From the NCBI GenBank assembly GCA_022797115.1, contig JAAWKB010000012.1:1-38092 (forward strand): a stretch of 38,092 nucleotides of DNA, in the 5' to 3' direction. The stretch's first letter is position 1. Each line of letters opens with the position of its first letter. The notes under the pieces were generated by a model. It worked only from the letters and a program-made list of their open reading frames with translations. It was not told where the DNA came from and ran no database searches. Both the position numbers and the translations under genes were made by a program. Source of the stretch: Oscillospiraceae bacterium (GTDB taxonomy: Bacteria > Bacillota > Clostridia > Oscillospirales > Oscillospiraceae). Of the stretch, positions 24,595 through 33,402 are shown one piece after another.

Positions 24595-25902
24595 ATGGGA
24601 GATACTATTTTTAGCCCGATGGTCATTGACGCCATCGGAGAGATCATGAACATCAGCCTCGGCTCCTCCGCCACAGCGGTGTCCAACATGCTGGATCACC
24701 GTGTAGACATCACGACGCCTACGGTCAGAGTTGTCAATGCGGAGGATTTCACCCTGGGGGAAATCGAGCCGGCCGTGGGCGTAGAGATCAAGTACGTCTG
24801 CGGTGTTGAAGGCAGCAATATCATGATGCTCAAGCGCAGCGATGTGAAAGCCATCGTGGATATCCTCCTTGGCTCGGAAACGGAGGATGAGGAGTTCCAA
24901 CTGGACGAGCTGAGTGTCAGCGTAGTCTGCGAGGTCATGAACCAGATGATGGGCGCGGCCTCTACGGCCCTGTCGGACCTGCTGGGCCGTATGGTGAACA
25001 TTTCCACCCCTGAGTCCTTCGAGATGGACGACTTGGATAAGGTGCGGCGTGAACACTTCCCTGTGCAGACGGGCCCCGTGGTTGTAGTCAGCTTTAAGCT
25101 GAGCATTGAGGGGATCGTTGAGAGCGAGTTCATGAACGTGATGAGCGTGGAGCTGGTTCAGGAGCTGGTGAGCGGCTTTGGGATTGACCTGGATAACGAG
25201 GGGGCCACCGACAGTGCCCCCCCGCCGCCCCCTGCCCCCGCCCCCACTCCGGCGCCTGCGCCGGAGCCCTCCGGGAGCGGCGGTACGCTCAGCCAGGAGG
25301 AGATCGAGCGCCTGCTTGCCGGCGGCGCAGACAGCGAACCTGCCCCGGCCCCCGCGCCAACGCCGGCTCCTGCACCGGCGGCAGCGCAGACGCCCCCGCC
25401 CCAGCAGATGCCGGCAGGGCAGCCGGCGGCGGGCCAGCCCCCCTACTATCAGGCGCCTCCCGGCGGCGCGCCCTATCCCCAGGTTCCCGGGCAGGGCGGA
25501 TACCCCTATCCGCCCATGTATCCGCCCTACTATATGTACCCGCCCCAGCCGCAGCAGCCGCCGGAGCCGAAGATGATCAACGCCAAAACGGCGAGTATGC
25601 CGGATCTGAACCCGGAGAACGCACTCCCGCAGGAGCAGCGGCAGAATCTGGATCTCATCATGTCCGTCTCCCTGGAGGTGGCTGTAGAGATCGGCCGTAC
25701 GCGCCGGAAGATCCAGGACATCGTCGCTTTCTCCAAGGGTTCGCTGGTGGTGCTGGACAAATTGGCGGGAGACCAAGTGGACCTGCTTGTCAACGGCCAA
25801 TGCATCGCCAGGGGCGACGTGGTGGTCATCGACGACAACTTCGGCATCCGTATTACAGAGATCCTCCAGAAACCCGACATCAATGAACTGGCAAAATTTT
25901 AA
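24595..25902 (+). CDS. fliY: Switch phosphatase FliY (CheC-like plus FliN)
   Basis: FliY combines CheY-P phosphatase activity with the FliN ring function. The 435 residues begin directly with a CheC-like domain, with the phosphatase signature GEIMNISLGSSATAVS and a second E-V-M-N near 120. It runs to about residue 200. A Pro-rich linker follows (about 207-324, with Pro-Ala-Pro and Tyr-Pro-Pro repeats). The C-terminal FliN/SpoA domain occupies about 348-430. The CheY-P-binding peptide LSQEEIERLLAGG lies at 232-244 inside the linker, not at the N-terminus as in Bacillus FliY. Confidence 0.93.
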   Translation: MGDTIFSPMVIDAIGEIMNISLGSSATAVSNMLDHRVDITTPTVRVVNAEDFTLGEIEPAVGVEIKYVCGVEGSNIMMLKRSDVKAIVDILLGSETEDEEFQLDELSVSVVCEVMNQMMGAASTALSDLLGRMVNISTPESFEMDDLDKVRREHFPVQTGPVVVVSFKLSIEGIVESEFMNVMSVELVQELVSGFGIDLDNEGATDSAPPPPPAPAPTPAPAPEPSGSGGTLSQEEIERLLAGGADSEPAPAPAPTPAPAPAAAQTPPPQQMPAGQPAAGQPPYYQAPPGGAPYPQVPGQGGYPYPPMYPPYYMYPPQPQQPPEPKMINAKTASMPDLNPENALPQEQRQNLDLIMSVSLEVAVEIGRTRRKIQDIVAFSKGSLVVLDKLAGDQVDLLVNGQCIARGDVVVIDDNFGIRITEILQKPDINELAKF

Positions 25903-25951
25903 GGGCCAGTATGAAATAACTATATTTTAAGAAGGAAAAGGGTGTATTGTA

Positions 25952-26317
25952 ATGGCTAAGATTTTAGTGGTAGACGACGCCGCTTTCATGCGGAAGGTAA
26001 TCAAGGACACGCTCAGCAAGGCCGGGTATACGGATCTTCATGAGGCGGTAGACGGGGCGGATGCCGTGGAGAAATACAACTCCCTGAAGCCCAACCTGGT
26101 GCTCATGGATATCACCATGCCCAACATGGACGGCCTGGAGGCCCTCAAGGCCATCCGCGCTGCCGATGGCGGCGCAAACGTGGTCATGTGCTCCGCCATG
26201 GGCCAGGAGACCATGGTCATCGACGCCATCCGTTCCGGCGCAAAGGACTTCATTGTCAAGCCCTTCAAGGGTGAGCGCGTGCTCAAGACCGTTACTTCCA
26301 TCGTAGGCGAGCCCTGA
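25952..26317 (+). CDS. cheY: Chemotaxis response regulator CheY
   Basis: CheY is the single-domain response regulator that, when phosphorylated by CheA, binds FliM and FliY to change rotation. The 121 residues contain the acidic pair Asp8-Asp9, phosphoacceptor Asp53 in LVLMDITMP, Ser81 and Lys103 in IVKPF. There is no DNA-binding domain. It lies in the switch cluster, and no cheA is in the window, so its kinase is encoded elsewhere. The ribosome site AAGGAAAAGG is a little distant from the ATG. Confidence 0.96.
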   Translation: MAKILVVDDAAFMRKVIKDTLSKAGYTDLHEAVDGADAVEKYNSLKPNLVLMDITMPNMDGLEALKAIRAADGGANVVMCSAMGQETMVIDAIRSGAKDFIVKPFKGERVLKTVTSIVGEP

Positions 26318-26676
26318 TGCCCCGGGACCTGCTTTCCCTGCTGGGTATTCTGCTGGTCCTGCTGCTGGTTTTAGGCGCGTGCTACCTGGTTACCCGCTGG
26401 GCCGGTACAGGCCTGTCCCTCCGGTTCGGCGCTGCGCCGGCCAGCCGGCAGATGCGCGTATTGGAGCGGCTGCCGGTGGGCCGGGACCAGGCCCTTTTGG
26501 TGGTCCAGGCCGCTGGCCGGTATTTTGTCATTGGCAGTTCTCCCTCCGGACTCTCCCTGTTGGCCGAACTGACGGAGGAGGAGGGGGCGCTGTGGTCTCC
26601 CCCCTCAGATGTCCTGGATGGGAATCAATACCCGGGTTTTGGCGACATACTGCGGAAATTCCGGGAAAAAAAGTAA
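26317..26676 (+). CDS. fliO: Flagellar biosynthesis protein FliO/FliZ
   Basis: FliO is a small membrane scaffold for assembly of the FliP ring of the export gate. The 119-residue protein has a hydrophobic segment at about 5-27 and a cytoplasmic domain with the family strand pattern MRVLERLPVGRDQALLVVQAAGRYFVIG. The ATG overlaps the cheY stop codon by one base (TGATG). The position immediately before fliP is diagnostic. Sequence conservation in the family is weak. Confidence 0.87.
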   Translation: MPRDLLSLLGILLVLLLVLGACYLVTRWAGTGLSLRFGAAPASRQMRVLERLPVGRDQALLVVQAAGRYFVIGSSPSGLSLLAELTEEEGALWSPPSDVLDGNQYPGFGDILRKFREKK

Positions 26677-26697
26677 TCTGAGAGGAGGATCAGACCT

Positions 26698-27363
26698 GTG
26701 ACAGACGCGATCATCAATGTCAATGGCGGCAGCGTCCAGATGCTGGACATTTTACTGTTGACGACAGTCCTTACGCTGCTGCCGTCACTGGTGGTCATGA
26801 TGACCTCCTTCACCCGGTATGTGGTGGTTTTCTCCTTCCTGCGCACCGCCATGGGCACCCAGCAGACCCCGCCCAATATGGTTCTGGTGGGGATGGCGCT
26901 GATGCTGACGCTGTTCACAATGACGCCAACTCTGGACAGCATCCGCACAGATGCCTACGACCCCTATGTGGCCGGGGAGATCAGTCAGGAGGAATTTTTT
27001 GACCGGGCTCAGGACCCGCTCAAAAGCTTTATGCTGGACAACACAACGATTTCCAGCCTGGAGCTCTACTGCGAGATCTCCAACACAGAGCCTCCGGCCA
27101 GCCTGGACGACGCAGGGGAGCTATCCATGCTGGTGATTGTGCCCGCCTTTGTCACGACAGAGCTGAAGGCGGCCTTTGAGATCGGGTTCCTGCTGTATAT
27201 CCCCTTTATGCTCATTGATATCATCGTTTCCTCGACCCTGATGAGCATGGGCATGATCATGCTGCCGCCGTCCATGATATCCACCCCCTTTAAAATCCTC
27301 CTGTTCATCCTGCTGGATGGATGGCAGCTGCTGTTTTCCACGCTGGTGCGGGGAATCAACTGA
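26698..27363 (+). CDS. fliP: Flagellar export gate protein FliP
   Basis: FliP forms the pentameric core of the type III export gate with FliQ and FliR. The 221-residue membrane protein shows the family blocks: TVLTLLPSLVVMMTSFTRYVV, SFLRTAMGTQQTPPNMVLVG, and the C-terminal LLYIPFMLIDIIVSSTLMSMGM and FKILLFILLDGWQLL. The start codon is GTG at 26698, behind GAGGAGG. The usual N-terminal signal-like segment is short here. Confidence 0.96.
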   Translation: MTDAIINVNGGSVQMLDILLLTTVLTLLPSLVVMMTSFTRYVVVFSFLRTAMGTQQTPPNMVLVGMALMLTLFTMTPTLDSIRTDAYDPYVAGEISQEEFFDRAQDPLKSFMLDNTTISSLELYCEISNTEPPASLDDAGELSMLVIVPAFVTTELKAAFEIGFLLYIPFMLIDIIVSSTLMSMGMIMLPPSMISTPFKILLFILLDGWQLLFSTLVRGIN

Positions 27364-27379
27364 GAGGGGGCGGTGAGCG

Positions 27380-27640
27380 ATGGATACTGTCATGATGACG
27401 GAGCTGATGCGGGAGGGCGTCTGGGTAGTGATCAAGCTGTGCGCCCCCATGCTGCTGCTGAGTATGCTGGTAGGCGTGCTGCTGGCGATCTTCCAAGCAG
27501 TCACCCAGATCCATGAGCAGACCCTCTCCTTCATCTTCAAGCTGACCGTAGTAGTCATCGTACTGCTGGTGGGCGGCGGATGGATGATGGAGACCCTCCT
27601 GGACTACGCAAGGAGCCTCTTTGCGCTGATGGTGAGTTAG
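27380..27640 (+). CDS. fliQ: Flagellar export gate protein FliQ
   Basis: FliQ is a two-helix export-gate subunit (four copies around FliP-FliR). The 86 residues contain two membrane helices (about 15-40 and 50-75). The first is followed by FQAVTQIHEQTLSFIFKL, the family signature. It has a GAGGGGG site and precedes fliR by 11 nt. Confidence 0.95.
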   Translation: MDTVMMTELMREGVWVVIKLCAPMLLLSMLVGVLLAIFQAVTQIHEQTLSFIFKLTVVVIVLLVGGGWMMETLLDYARSLFALMVS

Positions 27641-27651
27641 GAGGCGGGGCT

Positions 27652-28416
27652 TTGGATTGGGCGGAGCTGACCCTGTTTATGATGATCCTGGCCCGGATGA
27701 GCGGATTTGTCCTCTTCAACCCCATGTTCGGTCGGCAGAGTATCCCTGGCCTCATCAAAAGCGGCCTGATCCTGCTGCTGTCCGCCGCGACCTTCTCTAT
27801 GACGGCCTACCGCCCGGAGGTACCGGGGACAGTCCTGGAGATGGCGGTCCATTTCCTGCTGGAGATGGGCCTGGGGTATATCCTGGGACTGGTGATGAAC
27901 GTATTCTTCTATATCCCTCTGCTGAGCGGCGAGACCATCGACACACAGATGGGCATGAGCATGGGCAAGACCTACGACCCAGGCAGCCAGTCATCCATTT
28001 CGGTTACTGCCACGCTGCTCAATATCCTGATGACCCTGCTGTTTTTCGCGGCCAACGGCCACCACACCCTGCTGCGGATTATCCTGTGCTCCGGCCAGGT
28101 CATCCCCTTCGGTGCAGTCGCCTTTGGGGAGTCCGTCTATGCGGCAGTACTGGAGATCTTTATTGACTGCACAGTCATGGCCATCAAGCTCTGTATGCCG
28201 ATTCTGGCGGCGGAGCTGCTGGGCCAGGTGGGTATGGGTATCCTCATGAAGGTGATCCCGCAGATCAATGTCTTTGCCATCAACATCGAGCTGAAGGTCA
28301 TCATTGGCCTGAGCCTGCTGCTGATCCTGCTCACGCCCTTCAGCGAATACCTGCTGGAGCTGGAGACAAGGATGCTGCGTGCGCTCCAGAGTATGCTGCC
28401 GTTGATGGCAGGATAG
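27652..28416 (+). CDS. fliR: Flagellar export gate protein FliR
   Basis: FliR completes the FliP5-Q4-R1 export gate. The 254-residue protein begins LDWAELTLFMMILARMSGF and has about six membrane segments. Family features include FNPMFGRQSIPGLIKSGL and LGYILGLVMNVFFYI. The start is taken as TTG at 27652, because AGGAGG ends 7 nt upstream and the conserved region starts here. ATG codons upstream lie inside fliQ. A GC-rich hairpin and flhB follow. Confidence 0.92.
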   Translation: MDWAELTLFMMILARMSGFVLFNPMFGRQSIPGLIKSGLILLLSAATFSMTAYRPEVPGTVLEMAVHFLLEMGLGYILGLVMNVFFYIPLLSGETIDTQMGMSMGKTYDPGSQSSISVTATLLNILMTLLFFAANGHHTLLRIILCSGQVIPFGAVAFGESVYAAVLEIFIDCTVMAIKLCMPILAAELLGQVGMGILMKVIPQINVFAINIELKVIIGLSLLLILLTPFSEYLLELETRMLRALQSMLPLMAG

Positions 28417-28420
28417 CGGA

Positions 28421-28440
28421 CCCGGCCCGCCAGGGCCGGG
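28421..28440 (+). repeat. Perfect hairpin between fliR and flhB
   Basis: CCCGGCCC (28421-28428) pairs with GGGCCGGG (28433-28440), 8 bp closing a GCCA tetraloop, 5 nt after the fliR stop. No T-run. It is one of several such stems in the operon gaps. Confidence 0.55.
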
Positions 28441-28468
28441 ACGGCACGGCAAAGGGGGGAACCCATCG

Positions 28469-29533
28469 GTGGCCGGCGATTCCAAAACCGAAAAAGCAAC
28501 ACCAAAAAAGCGAAGGGACGAACGGAAAAAGGGCAACGTCATGATGAGTAAGGACGTTGTGTCCGTTGCCACCCTCCTGGGCAGTCTGGCGATGCTCAAG
28601 GTCATGAGCGGCATCGTAGTCGAGCAGGCGGAGAGCCTGTTCGGGACCTGCTTCACCTATATCGGCGAGAGCTACGCCGGGATGCTCCCCACGATCCTGC
28701 GGGAGCTGCTGGTCAAATGCATTGTGACGCTCCTCATAGTAGCGGGCCCCTTCCTGGGTGTCACGGCCCTTCTGGCCGTCACGGCAACCTTTGCGCAGAC
28801 CAGACTGCTGGTATCCACTGAATCCCTGAAGCCGAAGTTTAACCGGATCAGCCCCTTACAGGGCTTTAAACGGCTTTTCTCCATGCGCAGCGTGGTCGAG
28901 GCGCTCAAGGGCATCCTCAAGATCACGATCCTGCTTTATCTGATTTTCAACTATTTCCAAGGCGTGGTAATCGGCTTCGCCCGGTTCCTGGATATGGAGC
29001 TGAGCCAGTCCTGCGCCATCCTCTTCGACGACATCGTCTCCCTGATCCTTCAGGTGGTGATCGCCTTTACGGCCTTGGCTGGCGCCGACTACTTCTACCA
29101 GTGGTGGGACTATGAGCGGCAGCTGCGCATGTCCAAGCAGGAGATCAAGGAGGAGTATAAGCAGACCGAGGGCGACCCCCAGGTCAAGGGCAAAATCAAG
29201 GAGATCCAGCGCCGCCGGGCCCAGCAGCGTATGATGCAGCAGGTCCCGGACGCGGATGTGGTCATCCGTAACCCCACCCATGTGGCTGTGGCCCTGCGCT
29301 ACAAGCCGGACCGCGACGATGCGCCGGTGGTGGTCGCCAAGGGCCTGGATGAATTGGCCCTTCGGATTGTCAAGGTGGCTGAGGAGAACCAGGTCGCTGT
29401 TGTAGAAAACGTGCCCCTGGCCCGCTCCCTGTTCGCGGACACGGACCTGGACCGGGAGATCCCACCGGAATTCTACGGGCCGGTAGCTGAAATCCTGGTC
29501 TATGTGCTCAAGCTGGATCAGGCAGCCCCCTAA
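28469..29533 (+). CDS. flhB: Flagellar export switch protein FlhB
   Basis: FlhB sets export specificity, switching from rod/hook to filament substrates after FliK contact. The 354-residue product has four N-terminal membrane helices and a cytoplasmic domain with the self-cleavage site NPTH at 268-271 (cut between Asn and Pro). PVVVAKGLDELALRIVKVAE and VPLARSLF follow. The start codon is GTG at 28469, behind AAAGGGGGGA. The pair flhB-flhA is intact. Confidence 0.96.
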   Translation: MAGDSKTEKATPKKRRDERKKGNVMMSKDVVSVATLLGSLAMLKVMSGIVVEQAESLFGTCFTYIGESYAGMLPTILRELLVKCIVTLLIVAGPFLGVTALLAVTATFAQTRLLVSTESLKPKFNRISPLQGFKRLFSMRSVVEALKGILKITILLYLIFNYFQGVVIGFARFLDMELSQSCAILFDDIVSLILQVVIAFTALAGADYFYQWWDYERQLRMSKQEIKEEYKQTEGDPQVKGKIKEIQRRRAQQRMMQQVPDADVVIRNPTHVAVALRYKPDRDDAPVVVAKGLDELALRIVKVAEENQVAVVENVPLARSLFADTDLDREIPPEFYGPVAEILVYVLKLDQAAP

Positions 29534-29536
29534 TAT

Positions 29537-29577
29537 CCCCGCATATAAACTGGAAAACAGCCGCCCCTGCTGGGGCG
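29537..29577 (+). promoter_or_regulatory. Leader element, copy B, in front of flhA
   Basis: This copy shares CCCCG, TATAAA, TGGAAAACA and a GC-rich hairpin with copy A before motA; here the stem is CGCCCC/GGGGCG (29562-29567 with 29572-29577) with a TGCT loop. It starts 3 nt after the flhB stop. I could not assign it to a known RNA family. Confidence 0.5.
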
Positions 29578-29586
29578 TTCCCATAC

Positions 29587-29609
29587 AGCCCCTAGACAAA
29601 AGGGCTTTT
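29587..29609 (+). terminator. Weak attenuator-like hairpin before flhA
   Basis: AGCCC (29587-29591) pairs with GGGCT (29602-29606), followed by TTT. The stem is short and the loop 10 nt, so any termination would be partial. It lies between leader copy B and the flhA ribosome site. Confidence 0.3.
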
Positions 29610-29632
29610 CTCAATCGGAAAGGACGGTGCCC

Positions 29633-31729
29633 ATGAGGCGAATTTTCCAAAACGGCATAGCACTGGCAGTGGTCATTGTTGTCTTGTTCATCGTCGTGCC
29701 CCTGCCTACGATCCTGCTGGATGTGCTGCTGGTGGTCAACATCTCCCTGTCCATGTTGATTCTGGTGATCACCATGACCGTGGCGGACGCTCTGGACTTT
29801 TCTATCTTCCCATCCCTGCTGCTGATTACCACGCTGTTCCGGCTGGGACTGAACGTGTCCACCACCCGGGCCATCCTGGGCAACAACGGCGATGCCGGCG
29901 GCGTGATTAAATCCTTCGGTTTGATGATCGCCCAGGGGAACATCGTACTGGGTATTATCATCTTCCTGATTATCGTGTTGGTGCAGATGATCGTCGTCAC
30001 CAAGGGCGCGGAGCGTGTGTCCGAAGTGGCCGCCCGCTTCACCTTGGACGCCATGCCCGGTAAGCAGATGGCCATTGACGCCGACCTCTCATCCGGCCTG
30101 ATCGACGAGCAGGGCGCCAAGGCCCGCCGCGCCAAGATTCAGAAGGAAGCCGATTTCTACGGCGCTATGGACGGCGCCACCAAGTTTGTCAAGGGTGACG
30201 CCACCCTGTCACTGATTATTACCGCCATCAACCTGGTGGGCGGACTGATTATGGGCAGCCTTGCCGGCGTGCAGGACGTGTGGAACGTCTACGCCATTGC
30301 CACCATCGGTGACGGCCTGGTCTCCCAGATCCCCTCCCTCATGATCTCCACGGCCACCGCCATGGTGGTCACCCGTACCGTCTCCGACGGCAGCCTCAAT
30401 GACGACGTGGTCCACCAGTTCGGCAGCCAGCCCCGGGCCATCCTCACGGCTGGTATCGTTATTGCCCTGCTGGGCCTGATCCCCGGTACGCCCCACATCC
30501 CCCTGTTGATCGTAGGCGTTGGCCTGGCGGTTGGCGGCTGGTATATCAGCGGCCAGATGACCCGCAAGGAGGCGGAGGCTGTGGCAGCGGCGGCAGTCCC
30601 TGTGGAGGAGACGCCTCAACCCAGCGCAACCGATTTCTATAAGGATATCAACAATGTCTACAGCCTCCTGACGGTGGACCCCATCGAAATGGAGTTTGGA
30701 TACAGCCTCATCCCCATGGTGGATGAGAACAGCGGCGGCAAGCTGATTGGCCGCAACGCCCTTTTCCGCCGCCAATACGCCCAGGATATGGGCTTCGTCA
30801 TCCCCTCCATCCGTTTCCACGATTCCTCGGCCCTGGGGACAAACCAGTATATCGTCAAGATCAAGGGCGAGGAGGTGGCCAGGGGCGAGATCCTGGTGGA
30901 CTACTTCCTGGCCCTGGAGCCCAGCAACCCCACTGGTGAGATCGATGGCATCGAGACCGTTGAGCCAGCCTACGGCATCCCCTCCCGGTGGATTTTGCCG
31001 GAGAACAAGGAGATGGCTGAGATTTACGGCTACACCGTCATTGACCCGCTCTCCGTCATGCAGACCCACCTCAGCGAGGTCATCCGCAGCCATGCCCACG
31101 AGCTGCTGGGCCGGTCGGAGGTGATCCAGCTGGTGGAGAACCTCAAGCGCACCGCCCCTGAGGTGGTGGAGGAGACGGTGCCCAATGTCCTCACCTACGC
31201 CAACCTGGAGCGCATTTTGCGCAACCTCCTCCGGGAGGGGGTTCCCATCCGGGATTTGGGCACAATTCTTGCGACCGCTGCGGACGCCTTGGCGACTACC
31301 AAGGATCTGGATATGGTGGCGGAGAACATCCGTGCCGCCCTCAGCCGCACCATCACCCGCCGTTTCTGCGAACACGGCCAGCTGCGGGTGGTTACGCTGG
31401 ACGCCGAGGTGGAAAAGCGCGTTATCTCGTCCCTGAGCAAGAACGAGCAGGGCATCTATCTGGCAATGGGGCCGGATTTGATGCAGCAAATTATTACCCA
31501 GCTGGCGGAGTACATCAAAAAGTTCAACGACCTCAGCCAAACCCCCATCGTGCTGACCAGCCAAGTGATCCGCATCTATCTCAGCCGGATGCTCTCCCAG
31601 TTCTATCCCAACCTGTATGTTCTGGCCTTCAATGAGATCACCAGTGACGTGCAGATCCAGTCCCTGGGCAACATTACCCTGTCGCGTGAGGCCGCAGGCC
31701 GGCCAGAGAGAAAGGCGGCCTCGGTATGA
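29633..31729 (+). CDS. flhA: Flagellar export gate protein FlhA
   Basis: FlhA is the nonameric export-gate protein whose cytoplasmic ring docks chaperone-substrate complexes. The 698 residues comprise about eight membrane helices (1-310), with the conserved inner loop [20 protein letters not shown] and [20 protein letters not shown]. The cytoplasmic domain (about 340-690) includes [20 protein letters not shown] and YGIPSRWI. The start is ATG 29633, 8 nt after GAAAGGA; a GTG two codons earlier is too close to it. It overlaps fliA by an ATGA. Confidence 0.96.
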   Translation: MRRIFQNGIALAVVIVVLFIVVPLPTILLDVLLVVNISLSMLILVITMTVADALDFSIFPSLLLITTLFRLGLNVSTTRAILGNNGDAGGVIKSFGLMIAQGNIVLGIIIFLIIVLVQMIVVTKGAERVSEVAARFTLDAMPGKQMAIDADLSSGLIDEQGAKARRAKIQKEADFYGAMDGATKFVKGDATLSLIITAINLVGGLIMGSLAGVQDVWNVYAIATIGDGLVSQIPSLMISTATAMVVTRTVSDGSLNDDVVHQFGSQPRAILTAGIVIALLGLIPGTPHIPLLIVGVGLAVGGWYISGQMTRKEAEAVAAAAVPVEETPQPSATDFYKDINNVYSLLTVDPIEMEFGYSLIPMVDENSGGKLIGRNALFRRQYAQDMGFVIPSIRFHDSSALGTNQYIVKIKGEEVARGEILVDYFLALEPSNPTGEIDGIETVEPAYGIPSRWILPENKEMAEIYGYTVIDPLSVMQTHLSEVIRSHAHELLGRSEVIQLVENLKRTAPEVVEETVPNVLTYANLERILRNLLREGVPIRDLGTILATAADALATTKDLDMVAENIRAALSRTITRRFCEHGQLRVVTLDAEVEKRVISSLSKNEQGIYLAMGPDLMQQIITQLAEYIKKFNDLSQTPIVLTSQVIRIYLSRMLSQFYPNLYVLAFNEITSDVQIQSLGNITLSREAAGRPERKAASV

Positions 31730-32547
31730 GCGGCGGGGGGAACCAGGCCCTTCGGGACACAGCAATCCCCTACACCCAGGAGGAGCTGGACGCCATGAGC
31801 AAGGAGGATTTGCTCCTGCTCTATAAGAGTACCGGCAGCCAGGAACTGAAATGGCCCCTGGCCCTGCGTTACGTGGGCCTGGTGAAAAGCATCGCGCTCC
31901 AGGTGCGGGGGGTCTACTCCAGCTTCGCCCAGGTGGACGACATCATCAACGAGGGCGTGCTGGCCCTGGTGGGTTCAATTGACAAGTTTGATCCTGACAA
32001 GGGGATCAAATTTGAGACCTTTGTCTCCAAACGCATCCGGGGAGCGGTGATCGATCTGGCCCGCCGTCAGGATTGGGTCCCCCGCAGTGTGCGCCGGAAA
32101 GCCAGGGAGATCGATCAGGCCAGCGTGGAGCTGTTCGCGGAGCTGGGCCGGTACCCCACAGACGAGGAGATCGCCCAACGCCTGGGCGTGAGCTCGAAGC
32201 AGTACCAGGAGGACCTTGCCAACTCCGCACTGTGCAACGTGCTGTCCCTGGATTCCCTGTTTGACGACCAGGACCAGGGAAGCCTGGATGTGCCCGACAG
32301 CGCAGCGGGCAGCCGTCCGGAGGATTCCCTGCTGCGCCAGGAGCTTTTGGACACCCTGACCGACGGCATTACCTCCCTGCGGGAGAATGAGCAGCTGGTC
32401 GTGTCCCTGTATTACAAGAAGAACCTCAGCATGAAGGAAATCGCCCAGGTGATGGAGGTCACAGAGCCCCGCATCTCCCAGATCCACTCCCGGGCCATCC
32501 AGAAGCTGAAGCTGTATATGAAACGCTACATGAACGGAGAGAAGTAA
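31726..32547 (+). CDS. fliA: Flagellar sigma factor FliA (SigD, sigma-28)
   Basis: FliA directs RNA polymerase to late flagellar and chemotaxis promoters. The 273-residue product has region 2 (about 45-120, with [20 protein letters not shown] and [15 protein letters not shown]-like core), region 3 with [16 protein letters not shown], and region 4 ending in [20 protein letters not shown]. It belongs to the FliA/SigD/WhiG group. The start overlaps the flhA stop (ATGA). In many Firmicutes flhF and flhG lie between flhA and sigD; they are absent here. FlgM (3079-3384) is the expected inhibitor. Confidence 0.96.
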   Translation: MSGGGNQALRDTAIPYTQEELDAMSKEDLLLLYKSTGSQELKWPLALRYVGLVKSIALQVRGVYSSFAQVDDIINEGVLALVGSIDKFDPDKGIKFETFVSKRIRGAVIDLARRQDWVPRSVRRKAREIDQASVELFAELGRYPTDEEIAQRLGVSSKQYQEDLANSALCNVLSLDSLFDDQDQGSLDVPDSAAGSRPEDSLLRQELLDTLTDGITSLRENEQLVVSLYYKKNLSMKEIAQVMEVTEPRISQIHSRAIQKLKLYMKRYMNGEK

Positions 32548-32579
32548 AACGCCGTAAAGAATGAGAGGAGTTCTCTGCT

Positions 32580-33335
32580 ATGTTCAAAGGGTTCTACAAT
32601 TTGACCTCTGGTATGCTCTCCCAGGGCAGGCGGCTGGATGTGGTGGCCAACAACATGACCAACATCTCCACCGCAGGCTACAAGGCGGACCGGTATACCG
32701 ACAGCACTTTCCAGGAGGTGATGATCAGCCGGGTGGGCAACAAGGATAAGACCCAGACCAGCGAGCTGGGCCAGCAGAGCTATATCCTGGCCCCCAGTGA
32801 GCTTTACACCGATTTCGACCAGGGCTCCCTGGAGGATACGGGCCTGCCGCTGGACTTCGCCATTGAGGGGGACGGCTACTTCGCCATCTCACGGGACGGC
32901 GAGATCGGCTACACCCGGGCCGGCTGCTTCACCCTGGACGACAACGGTTTCCTGTGTCTGGCCGGACAGGGGCAGGTGCTTGATAACCAGGGCCAGCCCA
33001 TCCAGCTGCCCACCGACAACCTCTACGCGGATAAGACCGGCGCCCTGTACAGCGATGATAACCGTACCTATCTCGCCACCCTGGGCGTGTACGCTTTCCC
33101 GGACAACGAGGCGCTTGAGCACAACGCGCGGGGCCTCTTTGTTGGCAACGGCGCAGCTCTCAGCAACAACTACGTGATCCACCACAAGATGGTGGAGCGG
33201 TCCAACGTCAACATGGTCCAGGAGATGGTTGCCATGATAACGACCCAGCGCGCCCTCCAGAGCGCGGCGCAGGTGACGCAGATCTATGACCAGGTCATCA
33301 CCCGGGCCACCACGGAGCTGGGCCGTCTGGGCTGA
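32580..33335 (+). CDS. flgF: Distal rod / hook-basal body protein (FlgF/FlhO-like)
   Basis: This 251-residue protein belongs to the FlgF/FlgG rod family. It has the N-terminal MLSQGRRLDVVANNMTNIST followed by AGYKADR, a central FAIEGDGYFAISRDGEIGYT, and the C-terminal rod helix SNVNMVQEMVAMITTQRALQ. Firmicutes carry two such paralogues (FlhO and FlhP); as the first of two it most likely corresponds to flgF/flhO. The ribosome site GAGGAG sits in a small AGAG/CTCT hairpin. It follows fliA by 32 nt. Confidence 0.88.
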   Translation: MFKGFYNLTSGMLSQGRRLDVVANNMTNISTAGYKADRYTDSTFQEVMISRVGNKDKTQTSELGQQSYILAPSELYTDFDQGSLEDTGLPLDFAIEGDGYFAISRDGEIGYTRAGCFTLDDNGFLCLAGQGQVLDNQGQPIQLPTDNLYADKTGALYSDDNRTYLATLGVYAFPDNEALEHNARGLFVGNGAALSNNYVIHHKMVERSNVNMVQEMVAMITTQRALQSAAQVTQIYDQVITRATTELGRLG

Positions 33336-33402
33336 TCCGGTACCTTTGGCGGGAAAAGATAAGCTCCCTCTGCTTATAATGGAAAGAAAGGCTTGATGCG
33401 CT

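Noticed and set aside
29544-29549. TATAAA in the motA and flhA leader elements as a promoter
   Set aside because: Neither copy has a -35 hexamer at 16-18 bp, and the conserved part extends well beyond the hexamer, so an RNA or repeat element explains it better.
33346-33380. Sigma-A promoter before flgG (TATAAT at 33375-33380)
   Set aside because: The -10 is perfect, but the nearest -35-like TTGGCG is 23 bp away and no extended -10 fits, so it is too weak to annotate.
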